Part shown: positions 1 to 8,507 of the stretch, piece by piece
Numbering within the stretch: position 1 is the stretch's first letter
How the letters are laid out: the number at the start of each line of letters is the position of its first letter
Source of the DNA: Bacteroidota bacterium
GTDB lineage: Bacteria; Bacteroidota; Bacteroidia; AKYH767-A; JAHEYN01
DNA: 59,039 nt
Direction of reading: 5' to 3'
NCBI GenBank assembly: GCA_023251555.1
Contig: JAHEYN010000019.1
Location: 1-59,039 of the forward strand
The notes under the pieces: model-generated
Told to the model about the DNA's origin: nothing
Database searches by the model: none
What the model saw: only the letters and a program-made list of their open reading frames with translations
Position numbers and translations under genes: made by a program

Positions 1-1
1 G

Positions 2-430
2 CAGAACAGCGGCGTAACATGGGTGCTGTCGAACAGCGGCATTGACGGTATCGCAAGCAAGGATACAAGGGCGCTGATCATCCACGGGACTACTGTTTTT
101 GCAGGCATGTACGAAGGCGCCTGCTGGACGAGGGATATCGCTGATTTCTTTACCGGCACAGGGAATGATGTTGCCCGGCGCCGTGAAGAAATTTCAGTTT
201 ATCCCAATCCGTTCTTCACAGATTTAAACTTTGAGTGCAAATCATGCGCGATGCCCGGTGTTACAGAAGTTGTGATTTACGATCTCACAGGAAAAGAAAT
301 CCGGAGAATTCCTGTAACCGGAGGGACTTTTGTAAATGCAGAAAGGGGAGTCCTGGCGGATGCGGCTTACATATACAGGGTCGTGTGCAATGGAAAAGTG
401 CTTGGCGAAGGCAGGCTGGTGGCGAGATAG
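2..430 (+). CDS. T9SS type A cargo protein, C-terminal part (5' end outside window)
   Basis: The reading frame is open from the window edge, so 142 residues of a longer protein are visible and the true start lies upstream. The first residues (NSGVTWVLSNSG) resemble BNR/sialidase-like or photosystem-stability-factor-like propeller repeats, but too little is present to assign a domain. From about residue 58 there is a classic T9SS type A sorting domain: ISVYPNPF, then a beta-rich segment with VVIYDLTGKEI and a terminal AYIYRVV...GEGRLVAR. By family knowledge such a protein is exported by Sec, passed through the T9SS and anchored or released at the surface, with the C-terminal domain cleaved. 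It faces the minus-strand operon that ends at 465. No clear terminator is seen in the 34-bp gap. The substrate or role cannot be told. Confidence 0.8.
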   Translation, partial: QNSGVTWVLSNSGIDGIASKDTRALIIHGTTVFAGMYEGACWTRDIADFFTGTGNDVARRREEISVYPNPFFTDLNFECKSCAMPGVTEVVIYDLTGKEIRRIPVTGGTFVNAERGVLADAAYIYRVVCNGKVLGEGRLVAR

Positions 431-464
431 GTGAATAAGCCGGAGATCTTTTTATGTTGAGAGG

Positions 465-2048
465 TTATCTTTTCATCCGTTCCTTACACTGTTCTGCACA
501 GCGCTCCCCGTCAACGGCAGCGGAAACGATGCCTCCGGCATATCCTGCTCCTTCGCCGCAGGGATAAAGACCTTCTACTTCCGGATGCTGCAGTGTGAGC
601 GGGTCACGGGGGATGCGGACAGGAGAGGACGTCCTGGACTCTACACCGAGAAGGACAGCCTCGTTTGTAAAGTACCCTTTCATTTTATTTCCGGATAAAC
701 GGAGGCCATGCTGCAGGCGGGAAGCAATAAAGGGAGGAAGTATTTCATGGAGCGGCGCAGTTTTGATTCCCGGCCGGTAAGATGTTTTTCCGGGTGAAGC
801 GGATAGTTTGTTGTTTACGAAATCAACCATGCACTGCGCGGGAGCTGTTTGTCCGCCGCCGCCGGCGCCAAAGGCAGCCCGTTCAATCTCCTGCTGGAAC
901 TCCAGAAGCAGCAGGGGAGAAGAAGCCTTCACTTCCCTCTTTAGTTTACTGAAATAACCGGCAGCCTCATTCATATCAACGGCAGTGACAATGCCCGAGT
1001 TTGCAAATTCAGAGTCCCTGCGTGAAGGCGACATACCGTTTACCACGATTTCTCCCGGTGCTGTGGCGGCAGGCACGATAAATCCACCCGGGCACATGCA
1101 GAAGGAGTAAACACCTTTCCCGTTTACTTCGGATGCAAAACTGTAGGATGCTGCCGGCAGGTGAGGATTCCTGCTGCTGCAATGGTAGCGGATGGAATCA
1201 ATAAGCTGCTGTGGATGTTCTATCCTCAGGCCCAGGGCAAAGGGTTTGGCTTCGATCCGGATTCCTTTCCTGTCAAGCAACTGAAAGACATCTCTTGCCG
1301 AATGCCCTGTGGCGAGGATGAGTGCATCCCCTTCAACCACGCTTCCGTCATGGATCCTGATGCCGCGTACCTTCCCGTCTTTGATAAGTATGTCATCCAT
1401 TCTGGTGTTGAAATGTATTTCTCCTCCCGAGTCAAGTATGCTTTTCCTGATGGCGGTGATGACTCCGGGGAGCTTGTTGGTCCCGATGTGCGGGTGGGCG
1501 TCAATGAGAATATCCTCTTGTGCTCCGTGATCAACCAGGGTTGAAAGGATGCGGCTTACGTCGCCCCGTTTCGAAGATCGGGTATAAAGTTTTCCGTCGG
1601 AGTAAGTGCCTGCTCCTCCTTCGCCAAAACAATAGTTGGATTCGGGGTTTACAATATGTTCTTTGTTGATTGCGGCAAGGTCGCGCCGGCGGCTTCTCAC
1701 TTCTTTTCCTCTTTCTATGATGATGGGTTTTAGTCCCAGCTCAATGAGACGGAGTGCGGCAAAAAGCCCGCCCGGTCCGGAGCCTGCCACGATAACATGC
1801 CGGCTGTTTCTTACAGACTGATATTCCCTTTTCGGCGAAAAACCGGCAGGGGCCGGTTCCCCGTAATAAATTTCGGCGAGGAGCCGTATTACAATTTTTG
1901 AAGAGCGGGCGTCAATGGACCTTTTAAGTTTCCTGATGAATGAAATATTTTCAGCATCAATCCCGAGAACCCCTGCTGCATGATCTTTCTGCCGCTCCTC
2001 ATCCGATGCATGTTCAGGCGGCAGAACAAGCTCAACTGTTTTTCTCAT
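465..2048 (-). CDS. NAD(P)/FAD-dependent dehydrogenase (COG2509-like)
   Basis: A 527-residue flavoprotein. After an N-terminal region of about 80 residues, a Rossmann FAD-binding motif GSGPGG occurs at residues 89-94, followed by the acidic end of the second strand (IIIERG). Further family features are the CFGEGGAGTYSDGKL segment and the C-terminal YPCGEGAGYAGGIVSAAVDGE segment that closes the FAD site. The order matches the uncharacterised FAD-dependent dehydrogenases of COG2509, which are distinct from the HI0933 family. The physiological substrate is unknown. It is the last gene of a six-gene minus-strand operon, 12 bp after porT. The ATG at 2048 is the natural start because the N-terminal domain begins there. 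The neighbours suggest envelope or menaquinone-related physiology, but that is only context. Confidence 0.85.
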   Translation of the reverse strand: MRKTVELVLPPEHASDEERQKDHAAGVLGIDAENISFIRKLKRSIDARSSKIVIRLLAEIYYGEPAPAGFSPKREYQSVRNSRHVIVAGSGPGGLFAALRLIELGLKPIIIERGKEVRSRRRDLAAINKEHIVNPESNYCFGEGGAGTYSDGKLYTRSSKRGDVSRILSTLVDHGAQEDILIDAHPHIGTNKLPGVITAIRKSILDSGGEIHFNTRMDDILIKDGKVRGIRIHDGSVVEGDALILATGHSARDVFQLLDRKGIRIEAKPFALGLRIEHPQQLIDSIRYHCSSRNPHLPAASYSFASEVNGKGVYSFCMCPGGFIVPAATAPGEIVVNGMSPSRRDSEFANSGIVTAVDMNEAAGYFSKLKREVKASSPLLLLEFQQEIERAAFGAGGGGQTAPAQCMVDFVNNKLSASPGKTSYRPGIKTAPLHEILPPFIASRLQHGLRLSGNKMKGYFTNEAVLLGVESRTSSPVRIPRDPLTLQHPEVEGLYPCGEGAGYAGGIVSAAVDGERCAEQCKERMKR

Positions 2049-2060
2049 TGCGCGTTTTTC

Positions 2061-2777
2061 TTATTCAAAAGTAAATGAGAAGAGCAGTGTCTTGGTCTCA
2101 AGGCTGCTGATAGGTTTCGAGAAAAAGCTGTTGTCGTGTACTATCACGTCATTGAGTCCCTGGTACACTTTTACTTCGGTCGAGAACTTGAAAAATTCGA
2201 GGTAGAAATCCATTCCGAATCCTACTTCGTAGCCATATTCGGCCGACTTCAGCTTAACCAGTTCTTTTTTCCTGTTTACATTGGATTGAGATGCCATGTC
2301 AACGCTGTACTTGCCGCCCGCAAGCACATACATGCGGTAGTTATTGACCCGCACGGATTTGTATTTGATATCGAGGGGAAAATCCATGAAAGTGGATTCT
2401 ACCGTTTTCTTTGTTATGTGCGAGTTTTTTGAAGAGGTGTCGGTGAAGGTGTAATAAAGGTCTCTGGAAGTGAAAGAAAGCTGTGGAATGAAACGGAGGT
2501 TAAAATAATTCCCCATCCTCAGGTCGGATAGTATTCCGAGATTAAAACCTCCTCCCGGCCTTGATTCCACTACTGCAAGGGTGGAGTCTAACAGTGGCAT
2601 CCTGCTGATCCTGAAATCGGTGTTGTTGATTCCCATGGTGATGCCGAAATGCAGAAGATGGTAGTCGTACTTGGGAAGGTTGAGCACTCTTCTCTGTTGT
2701 GCCGAAGCGGGGAGGGAAAGCAGGATGATGACAAGCGCCGGCAGGATTATGAATCTTATATGTACTGCTGTTTTCAA
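2061..2777 (-). CDS. porT: PorT-family type IX secretion outer-membrane protein
   Basis: A 238-residue protein with a Sec signal peptide (hydrophobic run IILPALVIILLSLPASA before QQRR). The mature part alternates polar and apolar residues and ends in an aromatic residue pair (SFTFE), as expected of an eight-stranded outer-membrane beta-barrel. Segments such as GFNLGILSDLRMGNYFNLRFIPQLSF and EVGFGMDFYLEFFKFSTEVK are typical of PorT/SprT. The gene lies 6 bp downstream of ubiE/menG, an arrangement I recall as common in Bacteroidota, and this supports the PorT call over a generic porin family protein. In Porphyromonas gingivalis and Flavobacterium johnsoniae PorT/SprT is required for type IX secretion. 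The several T9SS cargo genes in this window fit that role. Confidence 0.82.
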   Translation of the reverse strand: MKTAVHIRFIILPALVIILLSLPASAQQRRVLNLPKYDYHLLHFGITMGINNTDFRISRMPLLDSTLAVVESRPGGGFNLGILSDLRMGNYFNLRFIPQLSFTSRDLYYTFTDTSSKNSHITKKTVESTFMDFPLDIKYKSVRVNNYRMYVLAGGKYSVDMASQSNVNRKKELVKLKSAEYGYEVGFGMDFYLEFFKFSTEVKVYQGLNDVIVHDNSFFSKPISSLETKTLLFSFTFE

Positions 2778-2783
2778 AGGTGC

Positions 2784-3506
2784 TTATTTCTCCCCGTAAT
2801 AAATAGAAGCTATTCCGAAGGATAAAGGTATAAAGCCTGTTTTCTCAAACCCGCACGCGTCCATTATCTTTATAAAATCTCTTCCGGAGGGAAATGCTTT
2901 TACTGACTCGGGGAGGTAATGGTATGCCTGTGTGTTGCCGGAAAATATTTTCCCGATAAGGGGCAGTATGCGCCTGAAATAAAAGTGGTAAAGCTGCTTC
3001 ACCGGAAATTTTCCGGGTGTTGAAAATTCAAGTATCACTGCGGTTCCCCCCGGTTTCAGTACGCGGTGCATCTCCCTGAGGCCTTTTTCAAGATTTTCAA
3101 AATTCCTCACCCCGAAGCTAACGGTAACGGCATCAAAATTATTGCCGGGGAAGGAGGTCTTTTCTGAATCTTCTCTCTTGAGCCGGATAATATTTCCAAG
3201 ATTTTTCTTTTTTATCTTTTCTCCTGCCAGCAGGAGCATGTTCTCTGATATGTCGATCCCGGTAATATCTTCCGGGTGAAGCGTATACGCGGCTTCTATG
3301 GCCAGGTCAGCCGTGCCTGTGGCCATGTCAAGAATTTTTTTCGGAGCCTTTTTTTTAAGGAGTGCAACAGTTTTTTTTCTCCAGAGGATGTCGGTACCGG
3401 CAGAAAGAAAATGATTGAGAAAATCATACTTCGTGGCGATGCTGTTAAACATCCTCTCAACCTGTTCTCTTTTCCCCGCTTCGCTGCTGTATGCTGTAGT
3501 GTTCAT
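2784..3506 (-). CDS. ubiE: Demethylmenaquinone methyltransferase (UbiE/MenG)
   Basis: A 240-residue class I SAM-dependent methyltransferase. It has the family N-terminus (VERMFNSIATKYDFLNHFLSAGTD), motif I DMATGTADLAI from residue 60, the GVRNFENLEKGLREMHRVLKPGG signature and a C-terminal PLSFGIASIYYGEK. It adds the methyl group to demethylmenaquinone in the last step of menaquinone synthesis. Bacteroidota normally lack ubiquinone, so MenG is the likelier activity. It is the fourth gene of the minus-strand operon, 9 bp after trkH and 6 bp before porT. Length and motifs are complete, with no anomaly. Confidence 0.93.
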   Translation of the reverse strand: MNTTAYSSEAGKREQVERMFNSIATKYDFLNHFLSAGTDILWRKKTVALLKKKAPKKILDMATGTADLAIEAAYTLHPEDITGIDISENMLLLAGEKIKKKNLGNIIRLKREDSEKTSFPGNNFDAVTVSFGVRNFENLEKGLREMHRVLKPGGTAVILEFSTPGKFPVKQLYHFYFRRILPLIGKIFSGNTQAYHYLPESVKAFPSGRDFIKIMDACGFEKTGFIPLSFGIASIYYGEK

Positions 3507-3515
3507 GACAGTTCT

Positions 3516-5324
3516 CTACCCGAGCATGAAATGTGCTTCCGGGTATTTATAGTTTGTTGTGGCTACTTTCTTGCTCAGGGCCAGGGCAAGTGTCAGCGTT
3601 CCCACCCGCCCGGCGAACATGCTGAGAATGAGAATAATCTTTCCGTAGCCTGAAAGATCCTGGGTGATCCCGGTGGAGAGCCCGACGGTACCGAAAGCCG
3701 ATACTTCTTCGAAGGCAAGGCGCAGCATGCCGAATCCGGGGTCAGTGATGAGGAGGGCTATGGTGGCAAAGAAAATAAGAGTGAGGGAAAAGGTAAGGAT
3801 GGAAAAAGCTTTGTTGAGAAGTTCAAAGGAGACGGAATGTTTGAGGAGCTCGAGGTTTCTTTTTCCCCTGATGGTGGAATAGGCAGACACAAGCAGGATC
3901 GTGAAGGTGGAAGTCTTTATTCCCCCTCCCGTAGAGGCCGAGGATGCGCCTATGAACATCAGGAAGATCATAATCATCAGCATGGAAGGGGCGATATGCG
4001 AAATATCCACGGTGTTGAATCCGGCGGTACGGCAGGTTACCGACTGGAAAACGGAGGTGATTCCGGCTTCCATGGTTTTCATGCCGGAGAGGGTATTGTT
4101 TTTTTCGAGGATGTAAAAACACGTTGCGCCGAAGATTACGAGGGCAACAGAGCTGTATAGTGAAATCTGTGTGCTGAGTTTAAGCCGTTTCCATTTCAGC
4201 CTCAGCCGCTCTCTCATGTTCCTTATGCCGAATATGTCCTGTATGGAAAAAAATCCCAGGCTGCCGAAAAAGATAATTGCCGCGAAGGCGAGGTGGAGGA
4301 CAAAAGATCCGCGGACACCGTCCTGGCAGAGATTTTTACTGAAGAGAGAGAAGCCTGCGTTGTTGAAAGCCGAGACGGAGTGAAACACGGAATAGAACCA
4401 TTTCTCCCACAGGCTGTTGAAATGCAGTGCGGGATCCCATAGGGAGAAGATGAGTATCGCTCCCGCACCTTCAATGAGAAACGCCATGGATATAATCTGC
4501 CGCAGCATGCCTTTGGCGCTGAAGAGGGAATCGGAACTGAAGTATTCCTGCAGCATGGTTTGCTGCTTGAGGCCAACACCTTTCTGCGTAAAGGATGCAA
4601 AGAAAGTGGCGAAGGAGATGATGTTGAGGCCTCCCATCTGTATCAGGAGCAGGATAACTATTTTTCCTTTCACACTGAAGAAAGTGGCGGTGTTTACGAC
4701 TGTAAGCCCTGTAACGCAACCGGCGCTGGTGGCGGTGAAAAGAGCAGGGATGAAATCCATGCTGCTGCGGGATGCGCTCATCTCCGGAAGCATCAGCAGC
4801 ACAGCGCCTCCCATAATGAGGATGATAAACGAGAGGAGAAACACTGTTCCGGGGTTTACTTTTATATTGGAAAAGAGGGTGGTGGCTTTGGCAACCTGCA
4901 TGATGAGGATGGCAAGGAGAATTGCCTGCATGAGGATAATGTAGACGTCCCTGTACTTGTAAAATCCTATGCTGAGGAAGAACCCCTGTACAGGGGTGAT
5001 ACCCATCAACCCGCCTATGCCGTCAATAATGATAATTATTGCCAGTATGCATTCCAGCCAAGTGTCCCGGAGAAATTTTCGGGGCTCAAAATCATAAAGG
5101 AACCGTGCAAAGTAGTTGAGCACATAAAATACGAAACTTCCCCTGATGATGAGAAGTTCTGCTTCCCTGAGTTTGTCATCCATGGGAAACCCGTAGTAAT
5201 ATACAATAGTCCCGAGCGAAATAAGGGAAACAACAAAAGAGAGCATACGGAAAATTCCGAGCACGATCCCTTTACTGCTGAAGAGATGAAGGTTGATGGT
5301 TTCCCTGAAACTGTGAAGTGACAT
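3516..5324 (-). CDS. trkH: TrkH-family potassium uptake channel subunit
   Basis: A 602-residue polytopic inner-membrane protein. Four selectivity-filter-like loops can be recognised in order: TSAGCVTGLTV, NNAGFSLF, TCRTAGFNTVDI and GTVGLSTGIT, each carrying the conserved filter glycine. This is the TrkH/KtrB superfamily fold, which imports K+ together with a cytoplasmic TrkA/KtrA regulator. No TrkA gene is present in the window. The protein is longer than the usual 450-500 residues: about 120-130 extra N-terminal residues form additional hydrophobic segments (FRMLSFVVSLISLGTIVYYYGF, and LECILAIIIIIDGIGGLMGI). It starts 2 bp after the kinase gene, so translation is probably coupled. Long antisense open frames over this gene are shadows. 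Confidence 0.9.
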   Translation of the reverse strand: MSLHSFRETINLHLFSSKGIVLGIFRMLSFVVSLISLGTIVYYYGFPMDDKLREAELLIIRGSFVFYVLNYFARFLYDFEPRKFLRDTWLECILAIIIIIDGIGGLMGITPVQGFFLSIGFYKYRDVYIILMQAILLAILIMQVAKATTLFSNIKVNPGTVFLLSFIILIMGGAVLLMLPEMSASRSSMDFIPALFTATSAGCVTGLTVVNTATFFSVKGKIVILLLIQMGGLNIISFATFFASFTQKGVGLKQQTMLQEYFSSDSLFSAKGMLRQIISMAFLIEGAGAILIFSLWDPALHFNSLWEKWFYSVFHSVSAFNNAGFSLFSKNLCQDGVRGSFVLHLAFAAIIFFGSLGFFSIQDIFGIRNMRERLRLKWKRLKLSTQISLYSSVALVIFGATCFYILEKNNTLSGMKTMEAGITSVFQSVTCRTAGFNTVDISHIAPSMLMIMIFLMFIGASSASTGGGIKTSTFTILLVSAYSTIRGKRNLELLKHSVSFELLNKAFSILTFSLTLIFFATIALLITDPGFGMLRLAFEEVSAFGTVGLSTGITQDLSGYGKIILILSMFAGRVGTLTLALALSKKVATTNYKYPEAHFMLG

Positions 5325-5326
5325 AC

Positions 5327-6349
5327 TTAATGCAGATCTATCCGGCTGGCTTCGGCAGCAAGCTGTTTGCTGTCAACAGGCACTACGCCTGCTTTTTCAC
5401 ATACCAGTCCCCCGGCAAGATTTGAAAGCGTGGCCATGGAAACAGGATCGAGCCCTGCCGCAAGGCAGAGTGCTGCAACGGCAATTACAGTATCGCCTGC
5501 ACCTGAGACGTCTGCAATATTCCTGATATGAGCAGGGATGAGCCTGTAGCCGGCCTTTCCTCCTGCAAGCACTCCCTTTTCAGAGAGGGTTACCATGATT
5601 GTTTCAATCTCCTGTTCCTGTCTTAGTTTTTCCAGGTACGGCACAAGCAGCATTGGGTCAGTAAAATCCTTATCCATCCTGATCCCATCTCTAAGCTCTC
5701 CCATGTTGGGTTTGAAAAGACTTACGTTCCTGTAGTGCCTGAAATTCTTTTTTTTCGGGTCTACGGCAACAGGTATTTTAAGCTTGCGTGCAGCGGAAAT
5801 AATTTCACTGATAAGATGTTCTGTGATAACGCCTTTGTCATAATCCTCGAAAATCACAGCGTCCGGCTTTTCTTTCCTGATAATGGATTTTATTTCTTCC
5901 CTAAGTTTTTTTTCGTCTTCCTGGCTGAGGGGTTTATCAGTCTCTTCATCCACTCTGAGCATCTGGTGGTTGCTGCCGATAATCCTCGTTTTAACGGTTG
6001 TGCTTCTCTCCCTGCTTGTAATGATTTCCCTGGGGGAGATGCCGCGGGAGCGCATGATCCAGAGGAGATTCCTGCCCGCCTCATCGTCTCCCACTACGGA
6101 GCACAGGATGGGTGTGGCTCCCATGGAGAGGATGTTGAGCGCCACGTTAGCTGCCCCGCCCGGGCGGTTTTCCTTTTTTTGTATGGTGACAACAGGTACC
6201 GGTGCTTCGGGGGAGATGCGTTCTACCTTTCCCCATACATAAGAATCAAGCATTACGTCCCCTACGATGAGGATACGCATGGAGGGGAAACGCCTGAAAA
6301 GAGTTTCCGTTTTCTTTAGGGGAGAAGTGGTTGATTTCTTTTTTTTCAT
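5327..6349 (-). CDS. D-glycero-beta-D-manno-heptose-7-phosphate kinase (RfaE1/HldA type)
   Basis: A 340-residue PfkB/ribokinase-family kinase. The N-terminal GDVMLDSYVWGKVERISPEAPVPVV segment is the hallmark of HldE/RfaE kinases, the RPGGAANVA motif marks the sugar site, and DVSGAGDTVIAVAAL near residue 285 holds the catalytic aspartate of the anion-hole motif. It phosphorylates heptose-7-phosphate to the 1,7-bisphosphate in ADP-heptose synthesis for LPS core. The protein ends after the kinase domain, so the nucleotidyltransferase half of bifunctional HldE is absent and must be encoded elsewhere if the pathway is complete. A lysine-rich leader (KKKKSTTSPLKK) precedes the domain, so an internal start at MRILIVGD (residue 24) is possible. 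It is the second gene of the operon. Confidence 0.85.
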   Translation of the reverse strand: MKKKKSTTSPLKKTETLFRRFPSMRILIVGDVMLDSYVWGKVERISPEAPVPVVTIQKKENRPGGAANVALNILSMGATPILCSVVGDDEAGRNLLWIMRSRGISPREIITSRERSTTVKTRIIGSNHQMLRVDEETDKPLSQEDEKKLREEIKSIIRKEKPDAVIFEDYDKGVITEHLISEIISAARKLKIPVAVDPKKKNFRHYRNVSLFKPNMGELRDGIRMDKDFTDPMLLVPYLEKLRQEQEIETIMVTLSEKGVLAGGKAGYRLIPAHIRNIADVSGAGDTVIAVAALCLAAGLDPVSMATLSNLAGGLVCEKAGVVPVDSKQLAAEASRIDLH

Positions 6350-6356
6350 GCCGGGG

Positions 6357-7550
6357 TTAACTTAATTCCGCAAGCGCTTTTTGCATTCTTGCAGCGGCTT
6401 CGGTGAGGCGTTCGTCGGATGTTGCATAGGAAAACCGGATGTGTTCGGGAGCGCCGAATGCATCTCCTGCCACAAGGGAAACTCTGGCATGGTTCAACAG
6501 GTACATGCACAGTTCGCCTGCATTGTTTATCTTCTCATTCCCGTTTCTTTTCCCGAAGAATGAACTTATTTCGGGGAACAGGTAAAATGCGCCCTGCGGA
6601 ATGTTCAGATTCATTCCCGGAATCTCTCCGAGGAGGCGGATCACGAGGTCCCGCCTCCGGAGGAAGGATTTTCTCATTTCGAGAGCAGGCGCATTGCCGC
6701 TGCTGATTGCCGCGAGGGCTGCCCTCTGTGAAATGGAGGAAGCGCCGGAAGTTACCTGTCCCTGGATTTTCTCACAGGCCGCTGCCACAGCCACCGGTCC
6801 GGCAAGGTACCCGATTCTCCATCCTGTCATGGCAAAGCTTTTGGAAACGCCGTTCACGATTATAACCTGCCCGCGGATAGCATCATTTGATGCTATGCTG
6901 TTATGGGAGCCTGTAAAGTTGATGTGTTCATAAATCTCGTCCGACAAAACAAAGATTTCGGGATGCATGGAAATTACCGCTGCAAGATCTTTCAGCTCAT
7001 CCGCTGAATATACGCTTCCCGTTGGGTTGCAGGGGGATGAAAACATGATCAGCCTGGTTCTGGGTGTGATGGCTTTTTCAAGCTGTGCGGGAGTAATCTT
7101 GAAGTCGTTTCCGATGGCTGTCTTTACAGGTACGGGATTTCCCTCAGCCATTCTGACTATTTCTGCATAACTTACCCAGTAGGGGGCAGGGAGGATCACA
7201 TCATCCCCGGGATTCACAATGCTTAAAACGGCATTATATATGGATTGCTTGGCTCCGGTCGATACAATAATTTCAGCAGGGCTGTAACTGAGGCCGTTTT
7301 CACGTTTGAACTTGGCGCAGACTGCTTCCCGGAGATCCTGGTAGCCGGCTACAGGTGTGTAATAACTGTAGTTTTCGTCAATGGCTTTCTTCGCTGCCTC
7401 TTTGATATGGGTCGGAGTGGGAAAGTCAGGTTCGCCAAGGCTCAGGTTGATGACGTCAAATCCTTTGGCGTTGAGCTCCCGGCTGAGCTTTGACATTTTA
7501 AGCGTTTCTGATTCGCTGAGGTGTGAGATACGCCCTGATAAACTGCCCAT
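6357..7550 (-). CDS. PLP-dependent class I aminotransferase (aspartate aminotransferase type)
   Basis: A fold-type I aminotransferase of 397 residues from the ATG at 7550 (MGSLSGRISHLSES), which fits family alignments better than an upstream extension of nine residues. Recognisable elements are LSLGEPDFPTP near the N-terminus, VSTGAKQSIYNAV, the substrate-binding CNPTGSVYS, the aspartate-tyrosine pair LSDEIYEH, and the PLP lysine in GVSKSFAMTGWRIGYLAGP. This matches the bacterial AspAT subgroup Ib, which transfers amino groups between aspartate or another amino acid and 2-oxoglutarate. Exact substrate specificity cannot be read from sequence. It is the first gene of the six-gene minus-strand operon. 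A TAGCTTTG -7 box lies about 25 bp upstream of the start. Confidence 0.9.
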   Translation of the reverse strand: MGSLSGRISHLSESETLKMSKLSRELNAKGFDVINLSLGEPDFPTPTHIKEAAKKAIDENYSYYTPVAGYQDLREAVCAKFKRENGLSYSPAEIIVSTGAKQSIYNAVLSIVNPGDDVILPAPYWVSYAEIVRMAEGNPVPVKTAIGNDFKITPAQLEKAITPRTRLIMFSSPCNPTGSVYSADELKDLAAVISMHPEIFVLSDEIYEHINFTGSHNSIASNDAIRGQVIIVNGVSKSFAMTGWRIGYLAGPVAVAAACEKIQGQVTSGASSISQRAALAAISSGNAPALEMRKSFLRRRDLVIRLLGEIPGMNLNIPQGAFYLFPEISSFFGKRNGNEKINNAGELCMYLLNHARVSLVAGDAFGAPEHIRFSYATSDERLTEAAARMQKALAELS

Positions 7551-7574
7551 AAAGTTCCCCGTTTTTCTTTCACG

Positions 7575-7582
7575 CAAAGCTA
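7575..7582 (-). promoter_or_regulatory. -7 box of the aminotransferase-to-FAD-dehydrogenase operon
   Basis: TAGCTTTG on the minus strand matches the Bacteroidota -7 consensus TANNTTTG exactly and lies 24 bp upstream of the preferred ATG at 7550. No TTG is seen at the N20 position, so the -33 element is weak or absent. It would drive the whole operon 7550 to 465, since downstream gaps are only 2-12 bp. Confidence 0.5.
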
Positions 7583-7857
7583 ATAAAATTGAATGAATGA
7601 ATATAGAGGCGGTTAGGCGTGCTGCAGGACAAATGTTCCCGCCAACGGTAAAGATGCATATGTATTGGTTTGTATCAACCTGTATTAGTTCTTAGTGTTG
7701 AAAACTCCTTTGTTACTTACTATTTCATTCGCTTCTGATTCCGGGCCACAGAGAAACTATCCGAAAGGTTATCATGTACCTGAAACCGGCAAATTATACT
7801 TTTTCATACTTTTGTGCCTGAACCGTTTTCAATTACAAACAACAAACCCCTATTAAC
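7583..7857. other. Divergent intergenic region between aminotransferase operon and aquaporin
   Basis: About 275 bp between two divergently transcribed genes, moderately AT-rich. Apart from the two -7 boxes annotated separately, I see only a small imperfect hairpin (GGTT-TGTATC-AACC near 7667-7680). No RNA gene or further ORF is supported. Confidence 0.5.
7807..7814 (+). promoter_or_regulatory. -7 box of the aquaporin gene
   Basis: TACTTTTG matches TANNTTTG and lies 43 bp before the ATG at 7858, giving a leader of about 35-40 nt. No TTG occurs at the expected -33 distance. Confidence 0.45.
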
Positions 7858-8496
7858 ATGAAACAATATCTTACTGAATTTATCGGCACCTTCTTCCTCG
7901 TGCTTGTTATTGCTCTCACGGGGAATCCCCTGGCCATTGGCAGCATGCTTATGGTGATGGTATATATGGGAGGACCGGTTTCCGGCGCTCATTATAATCC
8001 TGCTGTAACGATAGCTGTCTGGCTTCGCGGGAAAATAAAGATGGCCGACGCGCTGGTGTATATGGTGGTTCAGCTTACTGCGGCAGTGGCGGCGGCAATA
8101 TTCTTCTATCTTATTTACGGGGAGACGAAGCACTTCGTTCCTGCTCCTGCCGAAGGTATTAATATGCTGAAGCCTTTTGCTGTGGAGGCGGTTTTTACAT
8201 TTGCGCTTGCTTCAGTGGTATTGGCTGTTGCCACTTCAAAAAAGTCTTCCGGCAATTCTTATTTTGGTATTGCTATCGGGTTTACCGTAATGGCAGCAGC
8301 TTATGCAGGGGGAGGAATTTCGGGAGGTGCATACAATCCTGCCGTGGGTGTGGGTCCGCTTATTGCTGATGCTGTATTGCAGCATGGAACCGGACTGAAG
8401 CATGCATGGCTCTACATTGCAGGGCCGTGTACGGGAGGAATAGCTGCCGGTCTTGTTTACCGCCTCACAAACCCGGAAGAACTCAGGGAGTCCTGA
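7858..8496 (+). CDS. Aquaporin / MIP-family channel
   Basis: A 212-residue inner-membrane protein with six hydrophobic segments and the two NPA-type half-helices of the MIP family: HYNPAVTIAVW at about residue 44 and AYNPAVGVGPL at about residue 160. Both are NPAV, typical of many bacterial MIP proteins. It carries water or small neutral solutes. The choice between aquaporin and glyceroporin cannot be made from the residues seen, and no glycerol genes are adjacent. The protein is a little shorter than E. coli AqpZ (231). It converges with rpe, with only 11 bp between stop codons and no evident terminator. Confidence 0.88.
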   Translation: MKQYLTEFIGTFFLVLVIALTGNPLAIGSMLMVMVYMGGPVSGAHYNPAVTIAVWLRGKIKMADALVYMVVQLTAAVAAAIFFYLIYGETKHFVPAPAEGINMLKPFAVEAVFTFALASVVLAVATSKKSSGNSYFGIAIGFTVMAAAYAGGGISGGAYNPAVGVGPLIADAVLQHGTGLKHAWLYIAGPCTGGIAAGLVYRLTNPEELRES

Positions 8497-8507
8497 GAAT
8501 ATTCTTG

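Noticed and set aside
4560-5321. 253-codon plus-strand frame over trkH
   Set aside because: It is fully antisense to trkH, its composition is odd (rich in H, E and G), and it has no domain and no promoter.
8497-8507. Palindrome AGAATATTCT between aquaporin and rpe
   Set aside because: It is short, AT-rich and likely to occur by chance. It has no U-tract and too little space for a terminator.
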